Assembly (NCBI GenBank): GCA_035571875.1 | Contig: DATNBR010000090.1 | Location: forward strand, 1 to 64,000 | Reading direction: 5' to 3' | Length of the DNA: 64,000 nt | Source of the DNA: Parafrigoribacterium_A sp035571875 | GTDB lineage: Bacteria > Actinomycetota > Actinomycetes > Actinomycetales > Microbacteriaceae | Shown here: one piece after another, positions 34,761-43,541 of the stretch | Numbering within the stretch: position 1 is the stretch's first letter | How the letters are laid out: every line of letters begins with the position of its first letter | The notes under the pieces: generated by a model | Database searches by the model: none | Told to the model about the DNA's origin: nothing | The model's input: only the letters and a program-made list of their open reading frames with translations | Made by a program: the position numbers and the translations under genes

Positions 34761-35560
34761 GCTGCGGCTGTGTCGAGCTCATTCTCGAGCGCGGCCGCGC
34801 GCTTGGCCGCCGCCCGATCGTGCATGAACGCGATGCCGACCGCAACGAAGTACAGCATGATGATCGGGATCGCGAGCAGGAACATCGAGATCACGTCTGC
34901 CGATGGCGTCGCGATCGCGCAGAAGATGATGATCACGAGGATGGCCCAACGCCACGCCTTGAGGATCGCCTTGGCCGACAGGATGCTCATGAAGTTCAGG
35001 AGGACGAGGAACACCGGAAGGATGAACGCGAGACCGACTGCAAGGATGAGCTTGACGGCGAAGCCGAAGTAGTCCTTGGCGTCGAGGAAGTTCGCGTCCT
35101 GGCTGGAGACGAAGGAGTTGAGCAGCAGGAACATGTGCGGCAGTACGAGCCAGCCCGCGGTGCACCCGGCGAGAAACAGCGGAACCGTCGAGAAGAAGAA
35201 CCCGAAGGTGTACTTCTTCTCGCGCTTGGTGAGCCCGGGCACGAGGAACGCGAAGATCTGGTACAGCCAGACCGGGCTCGCCGCGATGATACCCACGAAG
35301 AATGCGATCTGGAGGTGCAGGTCGAACGCCGCGGTCGCACCGGAGTAGTTCAGGAGCGTCTTGACGCCGTGTTCCTTGCTCGCGGCAATGATCGGCTGGC
35401 GAAGGGCGTTCAGCACGAAGTCGCCCACGAAGAAACCGCCGACGGAAAAGAGGAGGATCGCGGCCGCAGAGCGAAAGAGTCTCTTGCGAAGCTCCACCAG
35501 ATGCTGGCGGAGCGACATGCGGCCTTCGCTTTGTGCGCCTCGCTTGCTGCGCGCAGCCAC
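34757..35560 (-). CDS. tatC: Twin-arginine translocase subunit TatC
   Basis: 267 aa, six membrane helices. TatC signature MSLRQHLVELRKRLFRSA at the N-terminus, then FLVPGLTKREKKY and the GFAVKLILAVGLAFILPVFLVLL region. It recognises the RR signal of folded exported proteins, such as the Rieske protein class. GTG start at 35560; an internal ATG at 35518 (MSLRQHL) is the alternative. Immediately downstream of tatA (5-bp gap) and overlapping helY. Confidence 0.95.
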   Translation of the reverse strand: MAARSKRGAQSEGRMSLRQHLVELRKRLFRSAAAILLFSVGGFFVGDFVLNALRQPIIAASKEHGVKTLLNYSGATAAFDLHLQIAFFVGIIAASPVWLYQIFAFLVPGLTKREKKYTFGFFFSTVPLFLAGCTAGWLVLPHMFLLLNSFVSSQDANFLDAKDYFGFAVKLILAVGLAFILPVFLVLLNFMSILSAKAILKAWRWAILVIIIFCAIATPSADVISMFLLAIPIIMLYFVAVGIAFMHDRAAAKRAAALENELDTAAA

Positions 35561-35565
35561 GGAGA

Positions 35566-35799
35566 CTATGACTTGGGCTTGGACTCTGCGGAGTCCGACT
35601 GTGCCGCGTCGGTGCTCGCCGTGCTCGCCTCGGCGTCAGCGGGGATCTTCTTGCCGTTCTCGTCGGTCTTCATCTCGTTCTTGAAGACCTTCATGGACTG
35701 GCCAACACCCTTGGCGAGCGCGGGAAGTCTCGTTGCACCGAAAAGCAACAGGATAATCAGCGCAATGATCAGAAAGTGCCATCCGGTCAAACCAGCCAC
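35566..35799 (-). CDS. tatA: Twin-arginine translocase subunit TatA
   Basis: 77 aa. One N-terminal helix (GWHFLIIALIILLLFGATRLPALAKGVGQSM) with the FGATRLP hinge and an amphipathic helix, then a polar, acidic C-terminal tail with an Ala/Ser/Asp-rich stretch. GTG start at 35799. Forms the Tat pore together with TatC. Confidence 0.95.
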   Translation of the reverse strand: MAGLTGWHFLIIALIILLLFGATRLPALAKGVGQSMKVFKNEMKTDENGKKIPADAEASTASTDAAQSDSAESKPKS

Positions 35800-35900
35800 G
35801 GTGCTACGTCCTTAGGAATCGGGAACAACAATTCGGATCAGTTTACCGTGCTTTTCACGACGCAGGTGTCACGAACGAGGAACGTTTGCAGGCAGTGAAA

Positions 35901-36878
35901 CTAGGCGTCGTAGCGGGCCGCTCCCGCTGCGGCCCAGTCGGCCACCATCCGTCGTGCTTCGCTCGGTTCGACCACGGTGACGAGCCCGGGCAGCCCCGCG
36001 ACGAGTCGCTTGAGGCCGTGGTAGTGCGAGACGCGGATGGTGGTGCGCAGGCGGCCGTCTCGCTCTGCCGAGCTCGCCTCCTCGGGAATGTAGTCGGCGA
36101 GCAGGGGAAGTGCGGCCGGCGCGACATCGATGGTCACCATCCGGTCGTCTGCCGAGCCCTCGAAGAGCTTTTCGGAGAGCTTCACCTCGTCGGCGTGATA
36201 GCTGATCGGTTCGCTCGTGGTCTGCGGGTTGCTGATGCGGTCGAGACGGAAGGTTCGCACAGCCTCGCGCAGGTGGCACCACGCGCGCAGGTACCAGTCG
36301 GCATCCAGCGACTCGATGCGCAGCGGATCGACCCTGCGGTGCTCGTGCTCGCCGCGCGAGTCGAGGTAGTCGAATTCGAGCTGCACGCCCGCCGCGACGG
36401 ACTCTCGGATGATCGCGAGGGTCGCATCCGTCTCGGAGTCTTCGACGGCGACCTGACTGGGCGGCGCCGATGCCCCGCGGGAGAGCTTGGCCATGAGCGA
36501 GGCGATCGCCGCGCGGTCGGCGTGCTCGGGCAGGGCCGAGAGGTACTGCAGACCGGCGATGAGCGCGGCGGCCTCACGGCCGGAGAAGCGCGGTGAGTCA
36601 TCGATCGCGACCATGTGGGTGAGCACGATCTGGTCGTTGTCTTCGAAGTCGTCCCAGGCGAGATCGAAGAGATCGCCGTGCTGGTATTGCCCCGTCTCGC
36701 CAGGGACCCCGGAGACCGCGATGAGCCGCACGGCGTCGCGCACCTCCTCCTCCGGAACCGAGAAGTGGGCAGCAACCTCGCCCACGCCGATGCGCTCGTG
36801 ATCCATGAGGAAGGGAACGAGTGAGAGCAGGAAGGCGAGCTTGTCCTGCGCCTGCAGAGGACCCCGCCGCTCAGCCAT
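35901..36878 (-). CDS. pafC: WYL-domain regulator PafC
   Basis: 325 aa. N-terminal winged helix (DKLAFLLSLVPFLMDHERIGVGEVAAHFSVPEEEV), then a WYL domain (LEFDYLDSRGEHEHRRVDPLRIESLDADWYLRAWC). PafB-PafC together activate the RecA-independent DNA damage response in mycobacteria. Overlaps the pafB 3' end by 8 bp. About 100 bp upstream of tatA. Confidence 0.93.
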   Translation of the reverse strand: MAERRGPLQAQDKLAFLLSLVPFLMDHERIGVGEVAAHFSVPEEEVRDAVRLIAVSGVPGETGQYQHGDLFDLAWDDFEDNDQIVLTHMVAIDDSPRFSGREAAALIAGLQYLSALPEHADRAAIASLMAKLSRGASAPPSQVAVEDSETDATLAIIRESVAAGVQLEFDYLDSRGEHEHRRVDPLRIESLDADWYLRAWCHLREAVRTFRLDRISNPQTTSEPISYHADEVKLSEKLFEGSADDRMVTIDVAPAALPLLADYIPEEASSAERDGRLRTTIRVSHYHGLKRLVAGLPGLVTVVEPSEARRMVADWAAAGAARYDA

Positions 36879-37890
36879 GGTCGTCGCCCTCCGTCGGTGT
36901 CGCGTGCTCCTCGGCCACGAGACGAAGGCGCGCGCTCACGGCGAGGCGAAGCTCCGGCGGCGAGAGCACGAGCACCTCGGGCCCGTAGCCGGTCAGCTCG
37001 TCGGCCACGATGTTCGCGTCTGAGTAGTGAAGGAGCAGGGTGCCGGATGCCGTGGTTCGGGTGCCGCGTCGCTTGCGCAGCCTCGACGCCGCATCCGAGT
37101 CGGGAGTGACCTCGACCTCGGCGGTATGTGAATTCCACACCTGCTCGAGCTCCGCCAGGGCCGCGCTCGTCTGATCGGTCTCGTCGGGAACGAAGGTCTT
37201 GCCGGTCGTGGTCACCTGGCTCACGATGCGCCGGAGCAGGAAGGTCTTGGTGACACCGGTGTCGGGTTCGAGCGCATGCAGATGCCAGCGACCCTGGTGC
37301 TGCACGAGCGCGAGGGGCGCGACCGTGCGCACTCGCGCATCCGCCTCGCCGGGCTTGAGGTAGGAGAATCGCACGATCTGATGCTTCTCGAGCGCCGAGC
37401 GCGCAGGTTCGAAGGCGGCGTCGCGCACTCGAAGGCTCGGCACGTAGCCGAGCACGGGCTCCCCCGTGCCGCCGCCGAGTGAGCGCAGCTTCACGATCGC
37501 CCGCCGCGACTCGGCGGAGAGCGACCCCTCACGCCAGACCATGGCGGCGAGGCCGAGCAGCGCCGTCTCCTCCGCGGAGAAGGAGATGTCGCTCGGCAGT
37601 TCGTAGGCGCCGCGCGGAATGCGATAGCGAAGGTTCTGGTTGTTACCGGCCTGCCCGGGCGCATCCAGCGTCTCGAGCGGAACGCCGAGCTCGCGGATGT
37701 CATCCTTGTCGCGCTCGAACTGTCGCTCGAGGTTGGCATTGTCGCCCGAAGCCGAATACCGCTGCCGGTAACCCTGCACCGTCGAGAGGATCTCGTTCTT
37801 GCTCAGACCGGTTTCGGTCGCCAGCAACGCCAGGACGAGGCTGAAGAGACGCTCCTCGACCGGGACCCTGGGAGAACTGGACTGAGCCAC
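36871..37890 (-). CDS. pafB: WYL-domain regulator PafB
   Basis: 339 aa from GTG 37890. N-terminal winged helix (RLFSLVLALLATETGLSKNEIL), a WCX-like middle and a WYL domain (HQIVRFSYLKPGEADARVRTVAPLALVQHQGRWHLHAL). Partner of PafC. In mycobacteria pafA precedes pafB; here the upstream neighbour is an FKBP gene, with no pafA. Confidence 0.93.
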   Translation of the reverse strand: MAQSSSPRVPVEERLFSLVLALLATETGLSKNEILSTVQGYRQRYSASGDNANLERQFERDKDDIRELGVPLETLDAPGQAGNNQNLRYRIPRGAYELPSDISFSAEETALLGLAAMVWREGSLSAESRRAIVKLRSLGGGTGEPVLGYVPSLRVRDAAFEPARSALEKHQIVRFSYLKPGEADARVRTVAPLALVQHQGRWHLHALEPDTGVTKTFLLRRIVSQVTTTGKTFVPDETDQTSAALAELEQVWNSHTAEVEVTPDSDAASRLRKRRGTRTTASGTLLLHYSDANIVADELTGYGPEVLVLSPPELRLAVSARLRLVAEEHATPTEGDDHG

Positions 37891-37903
37891 GAAAAGATCC
37901 TAG

Positions 37904-38845
37904 TTAGTTGGAGATTCCCAGAATGTCGACGACGAAGATGATCGTGGCATTCGCGGGCACCTCGCCCTGGCCCTGAGCGCCGTATCCCTCGTCCGGCGGG
38001 ATGACGAGCAGAACCTGAGAGCCGACCTTCTGGCCGACGAGCCCCTTGACGAAGCCGGAGACGACGGTGTCTTTCGCCACCTTGATCATGACGGCCTGGT
38101 TCTTGGTCCAGGTGGAGTCGAAGACACTGCTCGCCTCGTCCCAGACCACCCCGGTGTACTTCATGACGACGGTGTCGCCCTCGGCGACCTTCTTGCCGTC
38201 GCCGGCCTTCAGCACGTTGACCTTGAGCTTCTTCGGCGCCTTCTGCTGCGGCACCGTGATGCCGGGGCGGCCGTTCGGCGCGAGAACCACGGCGGGCATA
38301 CCTGGCTGCGAGGCCTGCGTGGTGCCGTCGGCCTTGGGAAGGAACGCCCCCGTGATGTCGGCGACGAAGACGACGGAGCCGGGCTTGCCGTCAGCGTCGG
38401 TGCCACCCGTTTTGCCGCCCGCCTTGGCGGACGTGGCGATCACCACGCGCGAGCCGACGCGAGAACACTCGAGGCCGTGGCTGAGTGCGGAGAGGTCGGG
38501 CTGGCCGAGCGTGAGCAGATTCTTGGCGCCCTTGGTGTACCCGGTCTTGTCGATCACGGTGCCGTCGGAGCCGTTGAGCAGGGTGGCCTCGAACAGGATC
38601 GGCTGACCAGGCTGCAGTTCGGCGCCCTTGCCCTTGATGAGCTCGGTCTTCTGCGTGGTCTTGGAGATGATCGGGGTCGGCATGTCGATCTTCGGTTCTG
38701 AGCCGAACGCCCCCGTTGCCTTCACGACCGACGAGGCGTCACCGGAGACCATGGGGTTGTCGCAGCCGTGCGCTCCCCCGCCGGAGCAGGCGGTGAGAGC
38801 GGACAGAACACCGATGGTTGCGATCAGCGCGAGTGTCTTGCGCAC
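37904..38845 (-). CDS. FKBP-type peptidyl-prolyl isomerase lipoprotein
   Basis: 313 aa from GTG 38845. Signal peptide ending in lipobox LTAC (Cys20). Two FKBP-like repeats: residues about 45-155 are divergent (GAELQPGQPILFEATLLNGSDG), while 200-313 form a recognisable FKBP domain (EGDTVVMKYTGVVWD, FVKGLVGQKVGSQVLLVIPPDEGYG, TIIFVVDILGI). It likely folds secreted proteins at the outer face of the membrane. 13 bp upstream of pafB, so possibly in its transcript. Confidence 0.92.
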   Translation of the reverse strand: MRKTLALIATIGVLSALTACSGGGAHGCDNPMVSGDASSVVKATGAFGSEPKIDMPTPIISKTTQKTELIKGKGAELQPGQPILFEATLLNGSDGTVIDKTGYTKGAKNLLTLGQPDLSALSHGLECSRVGSRVVIATSAKAGGKTGGTDADGKPGSVVFVADITGAFLPKADGTTQASQPGMPAVVLAPNGRPGITVPQQKAPKKLKVNVLKAGDGKKVAEGDTVVMKYTGVVWDEASSVFDSTWTKNQAVMIKVAKDTVVSGFVKGLVGQKVGSQVLLVIPPDEGYGAQGQGEVPANATIIFVVDILGISN

Positions 38846-38883
38846 GAATCCTTCTTTCAGTCAGGTCGTGAAGTTTTCCAATT

Positions 38884-39897
38884 CTAGGCGGACGGCGCGG
38901 CCTCGCCGGTCTCAGCACGCATGGCGTGGTCCGCCGCAGACTGGGCCTCTCGCGCGGCCTTGCGCACGCGCTTGGGTGACGCGGTGCGCTCGCCGAGGGC
39001 TCCCGGCGTCCAGGCCTCGACATCCGCATCGCTGAAATCGCTCTTCGAGGCGCGTCGCTTGAGCTGCGGCAGGATCACGCCAGGAGCGAGCCTCCTGGCC
39101 GTGAGCAGAAAGCCGGTGTGGGCGACCATGCGGTGGTCGGGCCGCACGGCGAGCCCCTCCACGTGCCAGCCGCGCACCATCGTCTCCGACGAGTCCGGCT
39201 CGGTGAAGAGCCCGCTGTGCCGGATGGCTTCGGCCACTCTCGAGAGTTGGGTCACCGTGGCGATGTAGCAGACCAGCACGCCGCCGGGGGTGAGCGCGTC
39301 GGCGCAGGCATCGATGCACTCCCACGGTGCGAGCATGTCGAGCAGGATGCGGTCTACCGAGCCGGAGGTGACGGATGTCGGCAGCGACTCGACGAGATCG
39401 CCGACGACGACCGACCAGTTCTGCGGTTCCGCGCCGAGGAAACTCGCGACGTTGCCCTTGGCGACGGCGGCGAACTCCTCCCGACGCTCGAAGGAGAGGA
39501 GCGAACCCTCGTCGCCGATCGCGCGCAGCAGCCAGAGCGACAGGGCACCGGACCCGACACCGGCTTCGACCACGGTCGCTCCGGGGAAGATGTCGCCGAG
39601 GGCGAGGATCTGCGCGGCATCCTTCGGGTAGATGATGGCCGCCCCGCGCGGCATCGACATGACGAAATCGTTCAGTAGCGGGCGGAGCGCGAGGTATTCG
39701 TCATCCGTGGTGCTGGTGACGACGGAACCGTCTGGCAGCCCGACCAGCGCGTCGTGTTCGATCATGCCGCGGTGGGTGTGAAAAACCTTGCCCGCCTCGA
39801 GCGTGATGGTGTTGAGCCTGCCCTTGGGGCCGGTCAGCTGCACCTTGTCGCCGAGGCGGAACGGCCCACTCTGCCTGCGCTGGGCACCAGCGCTCAC
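38884..39897 (-). CDS. trmI: tRNA (adenine-N1)-methyltransferase TrmI
   Basis: 337 aa from GTG 39897, which overlaps the HAD stop by 4 bp (GTGA). SAM motif I VVEAGVGSGALSLWLLRAIG; HRGMIEHDALVG and IYPKDAAQILALGDIFPG are TrmI hallmarks; SVDRILLDMLAPWE follows. Makes m1A58 in the T-loop of tRNA. It has a C-terminal extension (about 40 aa) rich in Ala and charged residues. The open frame upstream of the GTG reads over the HAD gene and is a shadow. Confidence 0.94.
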   Translation of the reverse strand: MSAGAQRRQSGPFRLGDKVQLTGPKGRLNTITLEAGKVFHTHRGMIEHDALVGLPDGSVVTSTTDDEYLALRPLLNDFVMSMPRGAAIIYPKDAAQILALGDIFPGATVVEAGVGSGALSLWLLRAIGDEGSLLSFERREEFAAVAKGNVASFLGAEPQNWSVVVGDLVESLPTSVTSGSVDRILLDMLAPWECIDACADALTPGGVLVCYIATVTQLSRVAEAIRHSGLFTEPDSSETMVRGWHVEGLAVRPDHRMVAHTGFLLTARRLAPGVILPQLKRRASKSDFSDADVEAWTPGALGERTASPKRVRKAAREAQSAADHAMRAETGEAAPSA

Positions 39898-40568
39898 GCG
39901 CTCACTCCGAGCGAATCGCGGTAAACGTCGAGGAGGTCGTCGAGTGTGCTGCCCTCGAGCGTGTGCCAGATCGTGTGCCCCGGTCCCTCCTCGAGCGCCA
40001 CGTGCAGCGGCACGCCGATGACCGTCGCACCGGCGGCAACAGCGGAGGCGAGTCCGGGCGTCGAGTCTTCGAGCGCGACGCACCGCGTCGGATCGACCCC
40101 CAGCAGCTCGGCCGCCCGAAGATACGGCTCCGGATGCGGTTTGCTGTGCGTCACGGTGTCGCCCGCGACGACCGCGTCAAAGGCTTCGAACCCGACGGCG
40201 GCGACGACGTACTCGGCCATGCGGCGAACCGACATGGTGACGAGTGCGGTGGGGATGCCCGCCTCGCGCACGGCGGAGAGGAGCTCTCGCGATCCTGGGC
40301 GCCAGGGAACCTCCTGCCGAATCTGTTCGAGCACGCGATCGGTGAGCCGCGAGACGATCTCGTCGGCGCTGAGAGCGACACCGCGCCCCTGGAAGATCGC
40401 GGCGGACTCCCAGAGGCCGTTGCCGACGAGTTGGAGGCCGTCTTCGTGGGTCCAGGTGCCGCCGAAGGACAGCACGAGCTCCCGTTCGGCGCTCAGCCAG
40501 TACGGCTCGGTGTCGATGAGTGTGCCGTCCATGTCCCACAGGACGGCGGCGGGAAGCTGTTGGGTCAC
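39894..40568 (-). CDS. HAD superfamily phosphatase
   Basis: 224 aa. HAD motif I VLWDMDGTLIDTEPYW, motif II ALVTMSVRRM, motif III KPHPEPYLRAAELLG and motif IV ALEDSTPGLASAVAAG: a beta-phosphoglucomutase/phosphoglycolate-like hydrolase with a small helical cap. Substrate not predictable. GTG start at 40568; its stop overlaps the trmI start, so the two are coupled. Confidence 0.9.
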   Translation of the reverse strand: MTQQLPAAVLWDMDGTLIDTEPYWLSAERELVLSFGGTWTHEDGLQLVGNGLWESAAIFQGRGVALSADEIVSRLTDRVLEQIRQEVPWRPGSRELLSAVREAGIPTALVTMSVRRMAEYVVAAVGFEAFDAVVAGDTVTHSKPHPEPYLRAAELLGVDPTRCVALEDSTPGLASAVAAGATVIGVPLHVALEEGPGHTIWHTLEGSTLDDLLDVYRDSLGVSA

Positions 40569-40653
40569 CGCCTGATTCTAGTTGGACGGGCCGCAGGTTC
40601 TATTCTTGACGGGAGGGCCGAGCCGCTGCGGCTTGGGCCAGTGAGGGTGTGCG

Positions 40654-41616
40654 GTGAGCGATAGCGCGGGAATCTTGAGCGGGCGGCTGCTCGTCGTCGC
40701 GTTCGAAGGCTGGAACGACGCGGGCGAAGCCGCCAGCGGTGTCGTGCGCAGTCTCAAGGATCAGCTCGACCTCTATCCGATCGCCGAGGTCGACGCCGAG
40801 GAGTACTTCGACTTCCAGTTCAATCGCCCGACGAGCACTCAGGATGAAGACGGCAACCGTATGCTCGTCTGGCCCGGGGTGACGATGTATGGGCCCACCC
40901 AGCAGCGTCGAAAGAAGGTGCGCAGGCTGGCCGAGGACGCCCAACTCGACATGAGCGCCGACAACGGTTCGAACATCTACCTCTTGCTCGGCAGCGAACC
41001 GTCGCGGGGCTGGCGCACGTTCACCGCCGAGATCATGGCCACCGTCCACGACACGCGCATCAGCGGCATCGTCTTCCTCGGTGCGATGCTCGCCGACGTG
41101 CCGCACACCAGACCGATCTCCGTCTTCGTGACGAGTGAGAACGCGGCGGTGCGGGGGCAGCTCGGCGTCGAGCGGAGCAGCTACGAGGGCCCGGTGGGCA
41201 TCCTCTCGGTGCTCGGTGAGGCGGCGGAGGCGGCGGGGATTCCGACGGTGTCGATCTGGGCGTCAGTGCCGCACTACGTGCACAACGCCCCCTCGCCGAA
41301 GGCGACGCTCGCGATCATCGACAAGCTCGAGGAGATCATCGACGTGGTGATTCCGCGCGGTGACCTCGTCAACGAGTCGGCGGCGTGGCAGAGCGGCATC
41401 GACGCACTCGCGAGCGAGGACGAGGACATGGCGGCGTACATCGCGCAACTGGAGGCCGCGAGGGACACCGTCGACTCCCCCGAGGCGAGCGGCGAGGCCA
41501 TCGCGCAGGAGTTCGAACGCTACCTGCGTAAGCGTGACGGCGGCAAGGGCGACGGCAGGGCGGATGGCCGCGGCGACGGCAAGCCCGACGAGCCCTGGCG
41601 CCCCCTCGGTCCCTGA
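40654..41616 (+). CDS. PAC2 family protein
   Basis: 320 aa from GTG 40654. PAC2 fold named after the proteasome assembly chaperone: LLVVAFEGWNDAGEAASGVVR, then FDFQFNRPT, GSEPSRGWRTF, and SVPHYVHNAPSPKATLAIIDKLEEIID. The actinobacterial members (Rv2125-like) are conserved near mshC, as here. The function is not established. The last 30 residues are Gly/Asp/Arg/Lys-rich and low complexity, and the stop codon falls in a dispersed repeat. Confidence 0.88.
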   Translation: MSDSAGILSGRLLVVAFEGWNDAGEAASGVVRSLKDQLDLYPIAEVDAEEYFDFQFNRPTSTQDEDGNRMLVWPGVTMYGPTQQRRKKVRRLAEDAQLDMSADNGSNIYLLLGSEPSRGWRTFTAEIMATVHDTRISGIVFLGAMLADVPHTRPISVFVTSENAAVRGQLGVERSSYEGPVGILSVLGEAAEAAGIPTVSIWASVPHYVHNAPSPKATLAIIDKLEEIIDVVIPRGDLVNESAAWQSGIDALASEDEDMAAYIAQLEAARDTVDSPEASGEAIAQEFERYLRKRDGGKGDGRADGRGDGKPDEPWRPLGP

Positions 41617-41628
41617 ACCTGTCGAAGG
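41611..41628 (+). repeat. Dispersed repeat copy 1 (CTGAACCTGTCGAAG type)
   Basis: CCCTGAACCTGTCGAAGG. Matches the core CTGARCCYGTCGAAG found twice more in this window. Its TGA is the stop codon of the PAC2 gene. Confidence 0.7.
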
Positions 41629-41653
41629 CGCCCCGAACCAGCCGGAGGGCGAC

Positions 41654-42154
41654 TCAGCGCGGCCCGAGACCAGTCGTGCCATCGAGCAGTTCGCGCGCCG
41701 CATCGAGGTGGCCCGCGTGCCTCGCCGTCTCCTCGATAAGGTGCAGCACGATCCACCGGAGGTCGGCGATGTCTTCGCCCGGCCACTCCCGGTTGTGTCG
41801 ACCCTTCGGAGCGGCATCGAGCGGCGTGCCCGCGAGCACCTCGTTGGAGATCTCGCACTGTCGTCGATAGAACTCGAAGACGGCCGCGGTGCTGTGACTC
41901 GTCGCGAATGGGGCATCAGGATCGTACGGCTCGTCGACGGCATCCGGCCAGACGTACTCGAAGACCGTGCCGAGCGCGACGTCCTGGAACCAGTGCTGCT
42001 CGGCGCCGCCCAGGTGCTCGATCATGCCGATGGGAGTCCAGCCGGAGGGCAGCACGGGAGTGCGCAGCTGGGTCTCGTCAAGCCCGTCGAGGATGGCGAG
42101 CACGCTGCCGCGCTGCTCATCGAGAAAGTGCTGGAGGGTCGTCTTCTCTGACAT
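41654..42154 (-). CDS. DinB family protein (DUF664)
   Basis: 166 aa. Four-helix bundle of the DinB/DUF664 superfamily: TTLQHFLDEQRGSVLAILDGLDE, PIGMIEHLGGAEQHWF (first metal-binding His) and LIEETARHAGHLDAARELLDG (the other His residues). Actinobacterial relatives include mycothiol-dependent enzymes, which fits the position next to mshC, but a specific reaction cannot be assigned. Confidence 0.88.
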   Translation of the reverse strand: MSEKTTLQHFLDEQRGSVLAILDGLDETQLRTPVLPSGWTPIGMIEHLGGAEQHWFQDVALGTVFEYVWPDAVDEPYDPDAPFATSHSTAAVFEFYRRQCEISNEVLAGTPLDAAPKGRHNREWPGEDIADLRWIVLHLIEETARHAGHLDAARELLDGTTGLGPR

Positions 42155-42171
42155 GCCGACACGGTATCGCG

Positions 42172-42186
42172 CTTCGACGGGCTCAG
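42172..42186 (-). repeat. Dispersed repeat copy 2
   Basis: On the minus strand CTGAGCCCGTCGAAG. Its TGA is the stop codon of mshC (42183-42185). Confidence 0.65.
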
Positions 42187-43463
42187 CGTGCGTTTCTCGT
42201 TGGCTGAGCGTGTGGGAGGGCTATCCCGAGCAGCGCTTCGATGGCGGCGAGATCGGTGATCGTCGGAGCGACACCGCCGGCGATGTGATCGTCGATCGCG
42301 CCGAGTGCGCCTGGCGTGTCGAGGTCGTTCGCGAGGGTCTCGCGCAGGATGGAGAGCAGGGTCGGGTCGTCGCTGGCGACAGCGGATGTCGACCAGGCCT
42401 CCCAGCGTTCGAGCCGCTCCTCGGCGTGGGCGAGCTTGGCGTCGGTCCACTCCCAGTCGCTGCGGTAGTGCTCGGCGAGCAGGGCGAGGCGGATGGCGCG
42501 TGGGTCGACGCCGCGCGCGGTGAGCTGCGAGACGAGCACGAGGTTGCCGAGCGACTTGCTCATTTTCTCGCCCTGGTAGCCGACCATGCCCGTGTGCAGG
42601 TAGCTGTCGGCGAGCGGGTGCCCGCTGAGGGCCGCTGCGTGAGCCGCACTGAACTCGTGGTGCGGAAAGAGCAGGTCGGAGCCGCCTCCGTTGACGGTCA
42701 GCGGCGTGGGAAGGAATTCGAGGGCGATGACGGCACATTCGATGTGCCAGCCGGGGCGGCCGCGGCCGACGACGGAATCCCAGGCCGGCTCGCCCATCCG
42801 CTCGGCTCGCCAGAGCAAGGGATCGAGCGCGTCGTACTTGCCCGGGCGCTCGGGGTCTCCCCCGCGCTCGGCCGAGAGACGCAGCATCGTCTCGCGGTCG
42901 AGGTTGCTCTCCTCGCCGAGGTGCCAGGGCGAGGCGTCGCTCGCCGCGGCGTTGTAGAAGTAGAGGTCTGGTGCGGCATTCACGCTGTCGACCGGGTAGG
43001 CCATGCCAGCGTCGGCGAGAGTCTGCACCGCGTTCGCGATCTGCGGGATCACCTCGGTGACGCCGAGGTAGTGCTGTGGCGGAACGATCGAGAGCTGCTG
43101 CATGTCGGAGCGGAAAAGGTCGATCTGGCTCGTCGCCAGCTCGCGCCAGTCGACACCGGTGGCCGCCGCCCGCTCGAGAAGCGGGTCGTCGACATCCGTC
43201 ACGTTCTGCGCGTAGCGCACCTCGTAGCCCGCGTCGAGCCAGAGCCGCACGAGCGTGTCGAAGGCAAGGTAGGTGGCCGCATGGCCGAGATGGGTGGCGT
43301 CGTAGGGCGTGATGCCGCACACGTAGAGCGATGCGACGTGCTGGTCGTCCAGCACCGCGGATGCCTCGGCAGGCTTGAGCGAGCGGCTCGCGCTGTCGTA
43401 GATGCGCGGCACCGGTCCCGTTGCGGGCAGCGCCGGGATGACGGGCGCGCTCCAGGACTTCAC
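42183..43463 (-). CDS. mshC: L-cysteine:1D-myo-inositol 2-amino-2-deoxy-alpha-D-glucopyranoside ligase
   Basis: 426 aa, normal for MshC. ATP-dependent ligation of cysteine to GlcN-inositol, the third step of mycothiol synthesis. A class I aminoacyl-tRNA synthetase-like fold with VCGITPYDATHLGHA (HIGH-like motif) and GEKMSKSLGN (KMSKS motif), GWHIECAVIAL and HHEFSAAHAAAL. It is distinguished from CysS by ITPYDATHLGHA and by length. GTG start at 43463. Shows that the organism makes mycothiol. Confidence 0.96.
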   Translation of the reverse strand: MKSWSAPVIPALPATGPVPRIYDSASRSLKPAEASAVLDDQHVASLYVCGITPYDATHLGHAATYLAFDTLVRLWLDAGYEVRYAQNVTDVDDPLLERAAATGVDWRELATSQIDLFRSDMQQLSIVPPQHYLGVTEVIPQIANAVQTLADAGMAYPVDSVNAAPDLYFYNAAASDASPWHLGEESNLDRETMLRLSAERGGDPERPGKYDALDPLLWRAERMGEPAWDSVVGRGRPGWHIECAVIALEFLPTPLTVNGGGSDLLFPHHEFSAAHAAALSGHPLADSYLHTGMVGYQGEKMSKSLGNLVLVSQLTARGVDPRAIRLALLAEHYRSDWEWTDAKLAHAEERLERWEAWSTSAVASDDPTLLSILRETLANDLDTPGALGAIDDHIAGGVAPTITDLAAIEALLGIALPHAQPTRNAR

Positions 43464-43541
43464 ATCCCGAGCCTAATTGACCGCCCGTGCCGCCGCTGAC
43501 CCGCTCCTTGGAAGCGTGGCTTGGGCTCGGTAGCATGCAGC

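Noticed and set aside
32949..35072. Plus-strand open frame of 707 aa across helY and tatC
   Set aside because: Antisense of two conserved genes with full motif sets; no family resemblance.
41967..43499. Plus-strand open frame of 510 aa across mshC
   Set aside because: Antisense shadow; mshC has complete HIGH and KMSKS motifs on the other strand. A second overlapping minus-strand frame (42022-43536) is also a shadow.
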